Assembly (NCBI GenBank): GCA_963781025.1
Contig: CAWADU010000003.1
Coordinates: forward strand, 992,001-1,056,000
DNA from: Tardibacter sp963781025
Lineage (GTDB): Bacteria > Pseudomonadota > Alphaproteobacteria > Sphingomonadales > Sphingomonadaceae
DNA length: 64,000 nt
Direction: 5' to 3'
Below are positions 1 to 8,761 of the stretch, piece after piece. Position numbers and translations under genes: made by a program. How positions within the stretch are numbered: position 1 is the stretch's first letter; every line of letters begins with the position of its first letter. The notes under the pieces are model-generated. The model saw only the letters and a list, made by a program, of their open reading frames with translations. It did no database searches and had not been told where the DNA came from.

Positions 1-390
1 CAGGCGGGCAATTGACGCGCCGACGGTGTCGTCATGTTCCAGCTCATATTTCCCACCCCAACCGTTGAAGCCGAAATCCACGGCGGTCAGCCGCCCTTCG
101 CCTTTGACAAATACAGGGCCGGTGTCGCGCAGCCAGATATCGCCGAAGGGCACAAGATGCACGCGGGCTTGCGTGCCCTTGAGCGCCATCTCGGCATCGC
201 GCGCCGCCTCCTCATGGGCGGCCAGCACCTCGACCACCTCGCCCCTGCCCTCGTCATCGATCGCCTGGACAAACGCGCCGACCTCCTCGCGGGCGGGGGC
301 AAGGTCGCTTTCCCACAGCTCCGCGCTCGACGGCCAGGCCGTCCACACGCTTTGATGCAACGCCCATTCAGCGGGCTGCCTGTTCTTCAT
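1..390 (-). CDS. aguA: Agmatine deiminase, N-terminal part (runs off the left edge)
   Basis: The open minus-strand frame starts at the ATG ending at base 390, behind an AAGGGAAG ribosome site, and stays open to the edge (130 residues). The visible part has hallmarks of the peptidylarginine-deiminase/agmatine-deiminase fold: PAEWALHQSVWTAWPS near the N-terminus, VPFGDIWLRDTGPVFV around residue 85-100, and FGFNGWGGKY around residue 108-118. The family hydrolyses agmatine to N-carbamoylputrescine and ammonia for putrescine synthesis; the catalytic Cys and His lie beyond the window. It sits 13 bases downstream of the M28 peptidase gene in the same direction, so co-transcription is likely. The identification rests on motif recognition and is strong for the family, slightly less so for agmatine over other guanidino substrates. 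Confidence 0.88.
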   Translation of the reverse strand, partial: MKNRQPAEWALHQSVWTAWPSSAELWESDLAPAREEVGAFVQAIDDEGRGEVVEVLAAHEEAARDAEMALKGTQARVHLVPFGDIWLRDTGPVFVKGEGRLTAVDFGFNGWGGKYELEHDDTVGASIARL

Positions 391-403
391 TCTTCCCTTG
401 CCT

Positions 404-2074
404 CTATTGGCCGGCGCGGGATTTATCGCGCGCGATCCGGAATTCGGCGGTCTGATACCAGTTCGGCCACTGATTGCCATCCGCCAGTTCACGCCCGATC
501 GCATAATATAATTGCAAATCCTCGACGGCGCCCGACCAGTCCCAATTGGGATCATATTCATCTTTCGGGCTGTGGTAGCGGTTGTTGTTATAGTCGTCCG
601 CCTTGGCCTTGCCTGCCGCAACGCCGCCCTGGCGAAGATCCTCGCCTGCCTCCGCATAGAGCATCGGCACGCCCAGCTTGACGAAACTGAAGTGGTCGGA
701 CCGATAGAAATAACCGCGTTCGGGCGTGGGTTCGGGCTCCACGGCCCGACCCTGCCTTGCCGCCCAGCGGTCGAGAATTGGTTCAAGTTCCGACTTTCCC
801 GCGCCGATAACGACTATATTCCTGGTCCGTCCGTTGACGTTCAGGACATCCATGTTGATGCCGGCGACTGTCTTTCCGAGAGGATGGAGGGGGTGTCCGG
901 CATAGTATCGCGAGCCGAGCAGATCCGCTTCCTCGCCGGTCACTGCCATGAACACCACCGAACGGGCAGCAGGCCCCGCCGCCACATTGGCCTTGGCAAG
1001 CGCGACAAGCCCGGCGACCCCGCTCGCATTGTCAAGCGCACCGTTGCAGATATCGTCCCCGGTCTTATCAGGCGGGCAATGGCCAAGATGGTCCCAATGG
1101 GCCGTGTAGATCACCAGTTCGTCCGGCCGTTCGCGGCCCGGCAATATGCCGATCACATTCTTGGAGGCCTGCCTGCGAATGGTGGCTTTGATGGTGATCG
1201 ACGCCTTCAGGTTCAGCGGCACGCCCTTGAAACCCTTTTGCTTCGCGGCCGCCGTCAGCTTGTCGAGATCCTGCCCCGCCGATGCCAGCAGGCGGCGGGA
1301 AGCGTCATTTGTCAGCCAGCCCTCTACCGCGACCTTGCTCCGGCCATCGTCATCGCTTTGCAGGTCGAGCAACGGCCCGGTGTTCGATGAATCCACCACA
1401 TTCCAGCCATAGCTCGCGGGTGCGGTGTCGTGGACGACGAATACCGCCGCCGCGCCCTGGCGGGCCGCCTCCTCATATTTATAGGTCCAGCGGCCGTAAT
1501 AGGTCATCGCCCGCCCGTCGAAATCGCCCTTCCCCAGCGGCTGCTGCCAATCGGGGTCGTTGACCAGGACGATCACCGTCTTTCCCTTGACGTCGAGCCC
1601 GGCATAGTCGTTCCAGCCGCGTTCGGGCGCGTTGATGCCATAGCCGACGAAGACGATATCGGAATCCCGTACCTCTACCTTTGGAGCCACGCGGTGCGTG
1701 CGGGCCACCATATCGCCATGATAGGCAAAGCGTAGTGGCGTCTTGCCCCCGCTGACCGTCAGCGTGATCGCGGGGTCGGGCGTGATCTCGACCAGCGGCA
1801 CATCCTGATACCAGCTGCCGTCGTTGCCGGGTTTCAGCCCTGCGGCCGCGAACTGTTGTGCAATATAGCTGGTCGCCTTTGCCTCGGCGGGCGTCATCGG
1901 CGCCCGGCCTTCCATCGCGTCGGACGACAGCGTCTTCGTCACGGACTTCAGTGTATCCACCGAAATCGCAGGAAAGGCGGCAGCAGGTTCGGGCGCGGCC
2001 GCACTCTGCGCGGGAAGCGTGGCGGTAGCACAGGCGGAAAGGCCAAATGCGGCGAGAAGCGTGAGCGAGCGCAT
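404..2074 (-). CDS. M28-family zinc metallopeptidase, predicted lipoprotein
   Basis: The 556-residue product starts at the ATG at 2074, chosen because AGGAGT lies just upstream and it opens directly into a lipoprotein signal (MRSLTLLAAFGLSAC, lipobox LSAC). A further 14 in-frame residues upstream would mask that signal. A protease-associated (PA) type insertion occupies roughly residues 130-270. The M28 core follows, with visible zinc-ligand motifs YTAHWDHLG (about residue 325), NGALDNASG, the catalytic GEEADLLGS, INMDVL and RSDHFSFVKLGVP. The family comprises aminopeptidases and glutamate-carboxypeptidase-like enzymes that cut small peptides outside the cytoplasm. Substrate is unknown. The agmatine deiminase gene follows after 13 bases; rlmE lies upstream in the same direction. 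Confidence 0.9.
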   Translation of the reverse strand: MRSLTLLAAFGLSACATATLPAQSAAAPEPAAAFPAISVDTLKSVTKTLSSDAMEGRAPMTPAEAKATSYIAQQFAAAGLKPGNDGSWYQDVPLVEITPDPAITLTVSGGKTPLRFAYHGDMVARTHRVAPKVEVRDSDIVFVGYGINAPERGWNDYAGLDVKGKTVIVLVNDPDWQQPLGKGDFDGRAMTYYGRWTYKYEEAARQGAAAVFVVHDTAPASYGWNVVDSSNTGPLLDLQSDDDGRSKVAVEGWLTNDASRRLLASAGQDLDKLTAAAKQKGFKGVPLNLKASITIKATIRRQASKNVIGILPGRERPDELVIYTAHWDHLGHCPPDKTGDDICNGALDNASGVAGLVALAKANVAAGPAARSVVFMAVTGEEADLLGSRYYAGHPLHPLGKTVAGINMDVLNVNGRTRNIVVIGAGKSELEPILDRWAARQGRAVEPEPTPERGYFYRSDHFSFVKLGVPMLYAEAGEDLRQGGVAAGKAKADDYNNNRYHSPKDEYDPNWDWSGAVEDLQLYYAIGRELADGNQWPNWYQTAEFRIARDKSRAGQ

Positions 2075-2118
2075 CGGATCACTCCTGAAAGGGCAAGCTG
2101 TTCCCTTGATTGGCAAAG

Positions 2119-2811
2119 TCAGCCATCGGACGCAACACCTTGTGATGCCTCAGGGTTCCCCTTGAAGCCCTGCGCAATCACATACCATTCAGAAGAATCC
2201 TTGCGGCTCGCGGGCGGTTTGGCGTGTTTGACGCTACGGAAATTGCGCTTGAGCGCTGCAACGAGTTCGTTGTCCGCGCCGCCCGCCAGCACCTTGGCGA
2301 CAAAGGTGCCGCCCTCGGCCAAGATCTGCGTCGCGAATTCCAGCCCCGCTTCCACCAGCGCCATGGTGCGCAGATGATCGGTCTGCTGATGACCGACCGT
2401 GTTTGCCGCCATGTCTGACAGCACGATATCGGCCTTCGCGCCCAGCCTCTCGATCAGGGCCTGCGGCGCATCGTCAGCCAGAAAATCCATTTTCAGGATC
2501 GTCGTGTTGGGCATCGCATCCATGTCAAGAAGATCGATCGCGACGATTTTCGCATGGGGGCGTTTTTTCACTACGACCTGGCACCAGCCCCCCGGGGCCG
2601 CGCCCAGGTCGACCACATGCTTCGCCGCCTTCAGAAACCCGAAACGCTCGTCGAGTTCGATCAGCTTGTAAGCCGCCCGCGATCGATAGCCCTCGGCCTT
2701 CGCCTTCTTGACATAGGGATCGTTAAGCTGGCGCTCCAGCCATCGTACGGACGCCGCCGTCCGCCCCTTCGCGGTCTTGACCCGCTGCTTCCCCCGGTCG
2801 CCGATAGCCAT
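2119..2811 (-). CDS. rlmE: 23S rRNA (uridine-2552-2'-O)-methyltransferase RlmE
   Basis: A 230-residue FtsJ/RrmJ-family enzyme. It methylates the 2'-hydroxyl of U2552 in the A-loop of 23S rRNA during late 50S assembly, using S-adenosylmethionine. The SAM-binding motif VDLGAAPGGWCQ lies around residues 64-75. The K-D-K-E tetrad can be placed at SRAAYKL, VLSDMAAN, FVAKVLAGG and SSEWYVIA. The start at 2811 is fixed by gene overlap: its ATG shares one base with the ppx stop (TGATG), indicating translational coupling. In-frame sequence upstream of that ATG lies inside ppx and is not used. The N-terminal basic stretch GDRGKQRVKTAKGR is normal for alphaproteobacterial RlmE. Confidence 0.96.
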   Translation of the reverse strand: MAIGDRGKQRVKTAKGRTAASVRWLERQLNDPYVKKAKAEGYRSRAAYKLIELDERFGFLKAAKHVVDLGAAPGGWCQVVVKKRPHAKIVAIDLLDMDAMPNTTILKMDFLADDAPQALIERLGAKADIVLSDMAANTVGHQQTDHLRTMALVEAGLEFATQILAEGGTFVAKVLAGGADNELVAALKRNFRSVKHAKPPASRKDSSEWYVIAQGFKGNPEASQGVASDG

Positions 2812-3884
2812 CAGAATTGGTGCCCGTCGCGCGCCATCATCGAACGCAAAATGCCTTCCCTTATGCCCCGGTCCGCCACCTTGAGTTGTTCCGCGGGCCA
2901 AGCATCCAGAATGGCTTCCAGGATCGCGCAACCGGCAACCACCAGATCGGCGCGTTCCTGGCCGATGCAGGCATGGGCGGCACGTTCCCTGATCGACTGG
3001 GAGGACAATTTCGTGCTGATGCAGCGCATCGCGTCCGCCGGAACGACGCAACCATCGACCTTGCGCCGATCATAAGCCGGCAGTTCCAGATGCAGGCTGG
3101 CAAGCGTCGTCACCGTGCCGCTGGTTCCCAGCAACTGGATGCGCGACCAGTCGACGTTCGCCGACTGCGCAAAGTCCGATACGATGTCGCGCACCCTCCC
3201 GTGCATCCGCGAGTAGGCGGCGCGCCGTGCGTCTGCCGATTTATGTTCGCTGGGCTCGGTTTCGGCCAATGAAACCACGCCCCATGGCACACTGACCCAG
3301 CCCATGATCTCCAATTCGCCCGTGCGCGAGCGGTCCAGCAGCACCAATTCCGTCGAACCGCCGCCGATATCGAAGATCAACGCCGGACTTTCATCCGCAT
3401 CGAGCAACGACTGGCATCCCAGAACCGCAAGCCGCGCTTCTTCGGCGGGAGAAATCACGTCAAGCGCGATGCCCGTCTCGGCAAATACCCGGGCTACGAA
3501 TTCAGGCCCGTTATCGGCGCGGCGACAAGCCTCGGTCGCCACCGACCGCGCCATGGTGACATTCCTTCGGTTGAGCTTTTCCGCGCATTGGTACAACGCC
3601 TCTATCGCCCGGTTCTGCGCCTCGGCGGAGATCACGCCCGTCACGCCCATGCTTTCGCCAAGCCGGACAATCCTGGAAAAAGCATCGACGATGACGAAGC
3701 CGTCCCGCGCGGGCCGTGCGACCAGCAGGCGGCAATTGTTGGTTCCCAGATCGATGGCGGCATACGTCCGCCGGCCGCGCACGACGCGATCCGTATCAAT
3801 CTTGCGCCCCGCAATGAACGCGGTGTCGTCGAAAGTCAGTCCTCCCTGCCGTACGACAGGGGCATTGACGGCGCCTGTAGACAT
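2811..3884 (-). CDS. ppx: Ppx/GppA-family exopolyphosphatase
   Basis: A 357-residue member of the actin-like ASKHA phosphatase superfamily, hydrolysing polyphosphate and/or guanosine pentaphosphate in the cytoplasm. The phosphate-binding signature AAIDLGTNNCRLLVA lies around residues 41-55, and the second nucleotide-binding loop IFDIGGGSTELVLLD around residue 170. The length fits the short alphaproteobacterial Ppx/GppA type without the C-terminal HD domain. GAAGGGG precedes the ATG at 3884. The stop overlaps the rlmE start by one base, an arrangement common in alphaproteobacteria. Whether polyphosphate or pppGpp is the main substrate cannot be told from the sequence. Confidence 0.93.
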   Translation of the reverse strand: MSTGAVNAPVVRQGGLTFDDTAFIAGRKIDTDRVVRGRRTYAAIDLGTNNCRLLVARPARDGFVIVDAFSRIVRLGESMGVTGVISAEAQNRAIEALYQCAEKLNRRNVTMARSVATEACRRADNGPEFVARVFAETGIALDVISPAEEARLAVLGCQSLLDADESPALIFDIGGGSTELVLLDRSRTGELEIMGWVSVPWGVVSLAETEPSEHKSADARRAAYSRMHGRVRDIVSDFAQSANVDWSRIQLLGTSGTVTTLASLHLELPAYDRRKVDGCVVPADAMRCISTKLSSQSIRERAAHACIGQERADLVVAGCAILEAILDAWPAEQLKVADRGIREGILRSMMARDGHQF

Positions 3885-4049
3885 GCCGCCCCTTCAAATT
3901 CGTTCACTCGTCCGGATTGAACGAGCACTTGAGGCGATGTTTAACACCGGCCCCAAGCGGGAAGCAACCGAAACGGGAATAGAACAGAAGGGATGGCACA
4001 GATGGCGTTGACACTGTTGCAGCACCTGCCTATCTAGCCGCCCGGCCGA

Positions 4050-4123
4050 TGCCCCGTCGTCTAATGGTAAGACTACGGACTCTGACTCCGTCAATCGTGG
4101 TTCGAATCCACGCGGGGCATCCA
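4050..4123 (+). tRNA. tRNA-Gln (anticodon CTG)
   Basis: A complete cloverleaf of 74 bases with encoded CCA. The acceptor arm TGCCCCG pairs with CGGGGCA. The D-arm is GTC-TAATGGTAA-GAC. The anticodon stem ACGGA/TCCGT holds the loop CTCTGAC with anticodon CTG. The T-arm contains GTTCGAATC. It reads glutamine codon CAG. It stands alone between divergently oriented ppx and the acetyltransferase gene. Confidence 0.97.
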
Positions 4124-4373
4124 AAGCTTTTCTCAATTTTAGCGTAAACGCCCTCGGCACAGAGACTTGTGCCTAGTTGTTGCGCTTGTCTTCGTCGCCA
4201 AAGCCGCTATTTATCACGGAATCGTAACAATTAAAGGCGGATCTGGCGGGGTAGCAGCTAGTGTCGAGTTGGAAAACGGCCTCGCCGAAACCATGCGACG
4301 TCAATCCCGGTCATATGAAAATGGCACAATGTCGGGGGCTAGTAAGCCCTGCGCTGCCCAAGGTGACACACCC

Positions 4374-5054
4374 ATGCTGGGCTTGATTGCATCGTCCATC
4401 GAAAAATTCAGAATTCAGCTCTGGCGGCGACAGCAGTTTACCAGTCAACCGTTGCGCACTCGGTTCCGCGATCGCTACCGCGTCGATGTGGGCCTTTATT
4501 CCTATGGTTGCTTCGACCAATGGCGCATGCCGGGCCCCATCCGGATCGGTCGTTATTGCTCCATAGCCAATAGCGTGCGCTCCTCCCCGATCAATCATCC
4601 GATGGAGGCACTCACCACTCATCCGGCACTCTACGAGAAGAAGTTCGGCGTGGTGGATGGGGACATTTTCTATGACGACCCGCTGGTGATCGAAGACGAT
4701 GTCTGGATTGGCCACGGCGCGCTGCTTCTGCCGGGGTGCAAGTTTATCGGGCGCGGTGCAATTATCGGTGCGGGGGCGGTGGTGACGCGAAATGTCAACC
4801 GCTATGCCATTGTGGCTGGCAATCCGGCGAGGAAACTGCGCGACCGCTTCGCCCCCGATCTTATCGAGGCCATCGAAGCGAGCAAATGGTGGGAGCTGAG
4901 CCTTGCCGAGCTTCGCCAGCTCGTGAAGACGCGGCCCAATGTGGTTTTTCAACCCGATGTCGCGGCGTTCGAGGCACTGGCCGTAACCCGCCCGATTTTC
5001 GAGAACTTTGGTCATGAACAACACTCACCGCAAGGCGAAACCGTCATTGCGTAA
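4374..5054 (+). CDS. CatB/Vat-type hexapeptide-repeat O-acetyltransferase
   Basis: A 226-residue left-handed beta-helix acetyltransferase using acetyl-CoA. The start at 4374 follows AAGGTGA at 8 bases spacing; the frame is open further upstream but lacks a better site. Hexapeptide turns are clear in PIRIGRYCSIANSV and again in VIEDDVWIGHGALLLPG and GRGAIIGAGAVVTRNV, ending with the family closing motif AIVAGNPARKLRDRF. The catalytic His is probably in SPINHPMEAL. Relatives acetylate antibiotics (CatB, Vat) or sugars of exopolysaccharides. With a truncated methyltransferase next door, a role in surface polysaccharide decoration seems more likely than drug resistance. Upstream DNA (4124-4373) is more AT-rich than its surroundings and shows no other gene. 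Confidence 0.82.
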   Translation: MLGLIASSIEKFRIQLWRRQQFTSQPLRTRFRDRYRVDVGLYSYGCFDQWRMPGPIRIGRYCSIANSVRSSPINHPMEALTTHPALYEKKFGVVDGDIFYDDPLVIEDDVWIGHGALLLPGCKFIGRGAIIGAGAVVTRNVNRYAIVAGNPARKLRDRFAPDLIEAIEASKWWELSLAELRQLVKTRPNVVFQPDVAAFEALAVTRPIFENFGHEQHSPQGETVIA

Positions 5055-5120
5055 GCGATAGTAGTCGTTTCTGCTGGTCGGCTGGGGGTGCCGGAACAGG
5101 CACGGCACCAGGCTCACATT

Positions 5121-5468
5121 ATGAAACAGGAAAAAGCCGTAAAGAGCCTGGCCACCACGATCGACCGCAATTCGCTATCGTCGCGTCTGCGCGCCAAGCG
5201 CGATGCCCGCCTGCGGGAGCTGATTTCAGTAGTGCATCACCACAGAGGCACAGTGCGGATCATCGATTTAGGTGGAAGGTCTGACTATTGGAAGCGCGTC
5301 GGCGTCGACTTTCTGCGCGCCTGCAAAGCGCATGTCACCATCACTAATCTCAGTGAAAGGGAATTGTCACGAGACACTTACAACGAGGATATATTCAGCT
5401 TTGCAATTGGTAATGCCTGCGATCTACTGCTGATTAACACCACCACGGAAAGAGGCCGGCCGCGCTGA
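5121..5468 (+). pseudogene. Truncated class I SAM-dependent methyltransferase
   Basis: A 115-residue frame whose first about 95 residues look like the N-terminal half of a Rossmann methyltransferase. The SAM-binding strand-loop is VRIIDLGGRSDYWKRVG, followed by an acidic-strand region (HVTITNLSE) and the IGNACDL segment that normally precedes the DxxxSN/VIEHV part. Immediately after ACDL the similarity ends; the frame runs 14 unrelated residues into a GC-rich hairpin and stops. The second half of the fold is not visible in the other frames downstream. It is therefore a 3'-truncated remnant or, less likely, a tiny functional protein. No strong ribosome site precedes the ATG at 5121. Confidence 0.6.
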
Positions 5469-5480
5469 GGCGACCGGCCT
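5453..5480 (+). terminator. GC-rich hairpin, possible terminator
   Basis: Two 11-base arms (5453-5463, AGGCCGGCCGC; 5470-5480, GCGACCGGCCT) pair with one mismatch around a 6-base loop that contains the stop codon of the truncated methyltransferase. Only two T residues follow, so an intrinsic terminator is plausible but not classical. It lies between two converging genes and could serve both. Confidence 0.45.
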
Positions 5481-5535
5481 TCACATAGTTCGCGGTCTTG
5501 TCCCGGAAGGAAAGGCCGCAGCTACGGAACCCGAG

Positions 5536-6396
5536 TTACCAGGCCTCAGAGCCGCTATCGTCTTCGCTTTCCCATGTGGTCTGGGTCTGCTGGGCGGTGC
5601 GATTGAGCTTCACGCTGTCTCCCTCGATGCTCTGAATCCAGGAACACGGGACATAGTGATGGCGACCACCCGCTTCCTGATCGCCCTTCGTCAATTTGAC
5701 GCGGTCGCCCATGACGCTGTCGACCTGACCGACGTGCTGGCCATCCGATCCGACCACATCCATGTGTTCACGAACTTGGGCGAGGTGCTGACGCTGGGAC
5801 GTCCGTTGCTGCCGCCAGCTCCCGAATTCGCTGTCGAACCTTCCCTGACGCTCGCGACGATAGTCATCATAGTCCCTGTCGAACACCTCCATCTGGCGCT
5901 GCCGCCAGTCACGATAGTCGCCATGAAGATCGTCGCTGCCGGATGAGCGCCCCGACCGCGAATAGCCGCTTTCGCTGGATCGGTCGCCGCGAGAGGAAAA
6001 GCGCCCCGCGCCTCGCGCGCCATAATCTTCGCGCATACTGGAATAGCTGCTGCCGCCCAATCCCTGTCGGGGCGCCGAATGCGATCCATAATTTTCGCCG
6101 CGTTGCCCGTAGGGACCATAGCCGTAACTGGAACCGCCTTGCGCGCCATAGCCACGCGGCCGCTGGTCGTCGTCACGGCCGGAGCGAGGGCTTGAACCGT
6201 AATAATCGCGCTCGTCCTGCCGCGCGTCCCAGCGGCGGCGGCGCTCGGCTTCCTCATCGCCGAACCACGATCTCACTTCGTCGCCGGCCCGGTCAAAGAA
6301 ACCGCGATCATCATCGTCGTAATCTTCGGGTGGACGATTGTATCGTCCATAGCCGCGTCCGGAATGGCGGTCGCGACCGTAACGATCATAAGCCAT
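5536..6396 (-). CDS. Low-complexity protein with SWFGD motif and C-terminal DUF2171-like domain
   Basis: A 286-residue protein starting at 6396 behind GGAGGA. The first about 190 residues are rich in Arg, Gly, Tyr, Ser and Asp (DRYGRDRHSGRGYGRYN at the start), with the signature RSWFGDEEAERRRRWDARQ at about residues 43-60. The C-terminal about 75 residues form a compact domain, with motifs VVGSDGQHVGQVDSV, RVKLTKGD and YVPCSWIQSI, that matches the DUF2171/PRC-barrel-like family. Proteins of this build are common in sphingomonads and are thought to be stress- or envelope-related, but no reaction is known. It shows no signal peptide and has its own promoter region facing tRNA-Ala. Bases 6397-6623 hold nothing else recognisable. 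Confidence 0.8.
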   Translation of the reverse strand: MAYDRYGRDRHSGRGYGRYNRPPEDYDDDDRGFFDRAGDEVRSWFGDEEAERRRRWDARQDERDYYGSSPRSGRDDDQRPRGYGAQGGSSYGYGPYGQRGENYGSHSAPRQGLGGSSYSSMREDYGARGAGRFSSRGDRSSESGYSRSGRSSGSDDLHGDYRDWRQRQMEVFDRDYDDYRRERQGRFDSEFGSWRQQRTSQRQHLAQVREHMDVVGSDGQHVGQVDSVMGDRVKLTKGDQEAGGRHHYVPCSWIQSIEGDSVKLNRTAQQTQTTWESEDDSGSEAW

Positions 6397-6623
6397 GGCA
6401 AATCCTCCAAGTGAACATGGGGGTTGCGCGATGCCCCCCGTTCGACGAGGCGCTCGTCGTCATCTGCAACACGTCTAAGAAACGTAGCCCATGTATCGAG
6501 GTTCCCGCGGGGTACTCAAAGCAAGCTGCGCGCGAGCGATTTTTTCGCGACGCCTTCGGGGCAAGTTGAAATCGCCCGTTGCATCGGGATCGGGCGCTGC
6601 TTATACGGTCGCCACCCAAAGAT

Positions 6624-6699
6624 GGGGCCGTAGCTCAGATGGGAGAGCGCTGCAATCGCACTGCAGAGGTCAGGGGTTCGATTCCCCTCGGCTCCACCA
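6624..6699 (+). tRNA. tRNA-Ala (anticodon CGC)
   Basis: A complete 76-base cloverleaf with encoded CCA. The acceptor GGGGCCG pairs with CGGCTCC through one G-U. The anticodon stem CTGCA/TGCAG holds loop ATCGCAC (anticodon CGC, reading GCG). The T-loop is GGTTCGATTCC. It marks the border between the housekeeping block and the catabolic district; tRNA 3' ends are frequent integration sites, but no integrase and no second copy of the 3' end was seen in the window. Confidence 0.97.
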
Positions 6700-6862
6700 G
6701 GTTTCCCTAGATCGCTGCACTAACTCGCCCGAATGCGGCGGGAACATACCTCGTTTTGCAGCCCCGATGCGGTACTTCCGGCGGCGGCGGCACTCAAATG
6801 CCGGTTGTTAGTTCGCATATTTACCGTTACGTTGCATTCGTAATAATCGCGGGGGAGCGACG

Positions 6863-8449
6863 ATGTCTGATCGCGCCGAGGTGATCGTCTGCGGGGCCGG
6901 CCATAACGCTCTCGTTGCGGCCGCTTATATCGCAAAGGCGGGGCTGGACGTGCTGGTCCTGGAAAAGAACGATGTCTGCGGCGGCGGTGTCGTGTCAAAG
7001 GAAATTCCCGGCGCGCCGGGCTTCATCAGCAATCCGCATGCGCAGGGCATATTGCTGATGGCGGCCAATCCGGTCATCACCCGCGACGAGTTGCAACTGC
7101 GCAGTCGCTTCGGGCTCCAGATCACCGAATTCGATACCATGTACGCGACCCAGTTCGATGACGGGCAGCATCTGACGCAATATACCGATGTGGATCGCGT
7201 GTGCGCGTCGATCGCCCAATTTTCTGAACGGGATGCGGATGCCTATCGCCGTTTTGCGCGCATGTCGGCAAAGCTGCTTCCCTTGCTGTCGCAGGGGCTG
7301 TTCGTGCCCCCTACCCCGCTGGGATCGTTGTTCATGATGCTGGACCAGAGCCGCGAAGGGCGCGTTGTCCTCAGCGAATTGATGAACAGCGCCTACAACA
7401 TCATCGACAATTTGTTCGAGAATGAACGCGTCAAGCTGCACTTCATGCACTATGTCGCCGAATTGATGGTCGCGCCTGAACAGAATGGCACAGGCATCGT
7501 GCCCTATCTGCTGGCCGGATTGATCCACAGCATCAAACCATTTCGGGTCAAGGGCGGCAGCGGCGAACTTTCCAACAGCCTCGTGCGATGCATCGAACAT
7601 CACGGGGGACAGATACGGACTGGCGCGCTCGTCGAACACATCCGAAGTTCGGGCGGCCGGGTGACGGGCGTCACGCTTGCCGGCGGGGAACAGATCGATG
7701 CCAGCAAGGCCGTGCTGGGCTGCGTCCATCCGCATGACATCGGCTCAATGATCGAGGGCGTCGACCCGTTCATCGGCAAGCAGGCCAGCCGCGCCGCGCT
7801 CAGCAACTTCGGCGCGTTCAATACCCATGTCGCGCTCAAGGAGGCGCCGCGCTACCTTGGCGGCGACGAAGTCAATAACGCAATGATGGTGGAATGCGTC
7901 CCTGCGGACATGGAGGCATTCCGCCGCTCGTTCGATGAACTCCGCTATGGCCGCCTGCCGGACTATCGCAACTACAATGTCGCCACCTTGAGCGACGGCG
8001 ATCCGTTCGTTGTGCCGCAACCGGGCAATGCCTCGCTTTATCTCTACAAATTCGCGCCGCTTCAGCTGATGGACGGGGGCAATGAAGGCTGGGAGAAGAT
8101 CAAGAAGGAAACGTCCGACAGGTTCGTCCGCAACTATGGGCAATATGTCACGAACTGGACCGACGACAATATCATCGCCTATTATTCCGAAACGCCGCAG
8201 GACATGTATCGCCACAATCCGGTGTTCAAATATGGCGATATCTTCGGCGTCGGCACCTTCCTGAACCAGTTTTTCAGCTATCGCCCCACGCCCGAGCTTG
8301 GCCAATATGCGGTGCCAGGCGTGGATGGCCTGTATCTTGTCGGCCCCACCATGCACCCCGGTGGTGGCGTCACAGGCGGCGGCCGCGCGCCTGCCATCAA
8401 GCTTCTTGGCGATCTGGGCGTTTCGCTTTCGCCTCTTTTCCACATGTGA
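6863..8449 (+). CDS. Phytoene-desaturase-like FAD-dependent oxidoreductase (COG1233 type)
   Basis: A 528-residue flavoprotein starting 3 bases after GGGGGAGCGACG. The N-terminal dinucleotide-binding motif EVIVCGAGHNALVAAAYIAKAG is followed by VLVLEKNDVCGGGV, the usual COG1233 opening. The C-terminus carries GLYLVGPTMHPGGGVTGG, the FAD-closing motif of the carotenoid-desaturase/retinol-saturase family. Family members desaturate, saturate or isomerise isoprenoid chains and related lipophilic substrates. Here it heads a three-gene unit: it is followed by an 86-residue protein after 12 bases and an APH-type kinase. A role in oxidising or isomerising the pathway substrate is inferred; a carotenoid role is unlikely because no crt genes are nearby. 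The upstream region (6700-6862) shows no clear copy of the district's palindromic operator. Confidence 0.85.
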   Translation: MSDRAEVIVCGAGHNALVAAAYIAKAGLDVLVLEKNDVCGGGVVSKEIPGAPGFISNPHAQGILLMAANPVITRDELQLRSRFGLQITEFDTMYATQFDDGQHLTQYTDVDRVCASIAQFSERDADAYRRFARMSAKLLPLLSQGLFVPPTPLGSLFMMLDQSREGRVVLSELMNSAYNIIDNLFENERVKLHFMHYVAELMVAPEQNGTGIVPYLLAGLIHSIKPFRVKGGSGELSNSLVRCIEHHGGQIRTGALVEHIRSSGGRVTGVTLAGGEQIDASKAVLGCVHPHDIGSMIEGVDPFIGKQASRAALSNFGAFNTHVALKEAPRYLGGDEVNNAMMVECVPADMEAFRRSFDELRYGRLPDYRNYNVATLSDGDPFVVPQPGNASLYLYKFAPLQLMDGGNEGWEKIKKETSDRFVRNYGQYVTNWTDDNIIAYYSETPQDMYRHNPVFKYGDIFGVGTFLNQFFSYRPTPELGQYAVPGVDGLYLVGPTMHPGGGVTGGGRAPAIKLLGDLGVSLSPLFHM

Positions 8450-8461
8450 CGGGAGGAACCG

Positions 8462-8722
8462 ATGAAGCTGTTCACACCGGAGGGCGATGAGCTGATGGAT
8501 GTCGGCGCGCTGCGTCGCCAGGGCAATGACCTGATTATTGAGGGCACGATCATGGGCGCGATGCCCACCCAGGCGGTGCTGCGCCCGGAAGAAGCGCGCA
8601 AGATGTTCGGATTGCTGAGGATGGGCATGTTGCCTTTCCTCGCATCGTTCATGTTTCGTCGCGCCTCTCCGCGCGCTGCCCCACCAGTCAATCCGCTTGC
8701 GGGGTTGCTGGACGATTATTGA
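8462..8722 (+). CDS. Small conserved-looking protein of unknown function
   Basis: An 86-residue protein with a strong ribosome site (GGGAGGAACCG before ATG 8462), 12 bases after the flavoprotein. The sequence has a beta-rich start (MKLFTPEGDELMDVGAL, then NDLIIEGTIMGAM) and a hydrophobic amphipathic stretch (FGLLRMGMLPFLASFMFRR), ending in a Pro/Ala linker and LAGLLDDY. No known motif was recognised. Its tight placement between a flavoprotein and a kinase suggests it is a subunit or adaptor. A comparison with the small partner proteins of other APH-type kinases is tempting but unsupported by visible similarity. Confidence 0.7.
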   Translation: MKLFTPEGDELMDVGALRRQGNDLIIEGTIMGAMPTQAVLRPEEARKMFGLLRMGMLPFLASFMFRRASPRAAPPVNPLAGLLDDY

Positions 8723-8761
8723 GCCGCCGGTCGAGAGGCTGGACTTAAAAAGGCTGGTACG

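Noticed and set aside
3894..4160. 88-codon minus-strand frame crossing tRNA-Gln
   Set aside because: It contains the tRNA sequence in reverse and has no ribosome site or motif.
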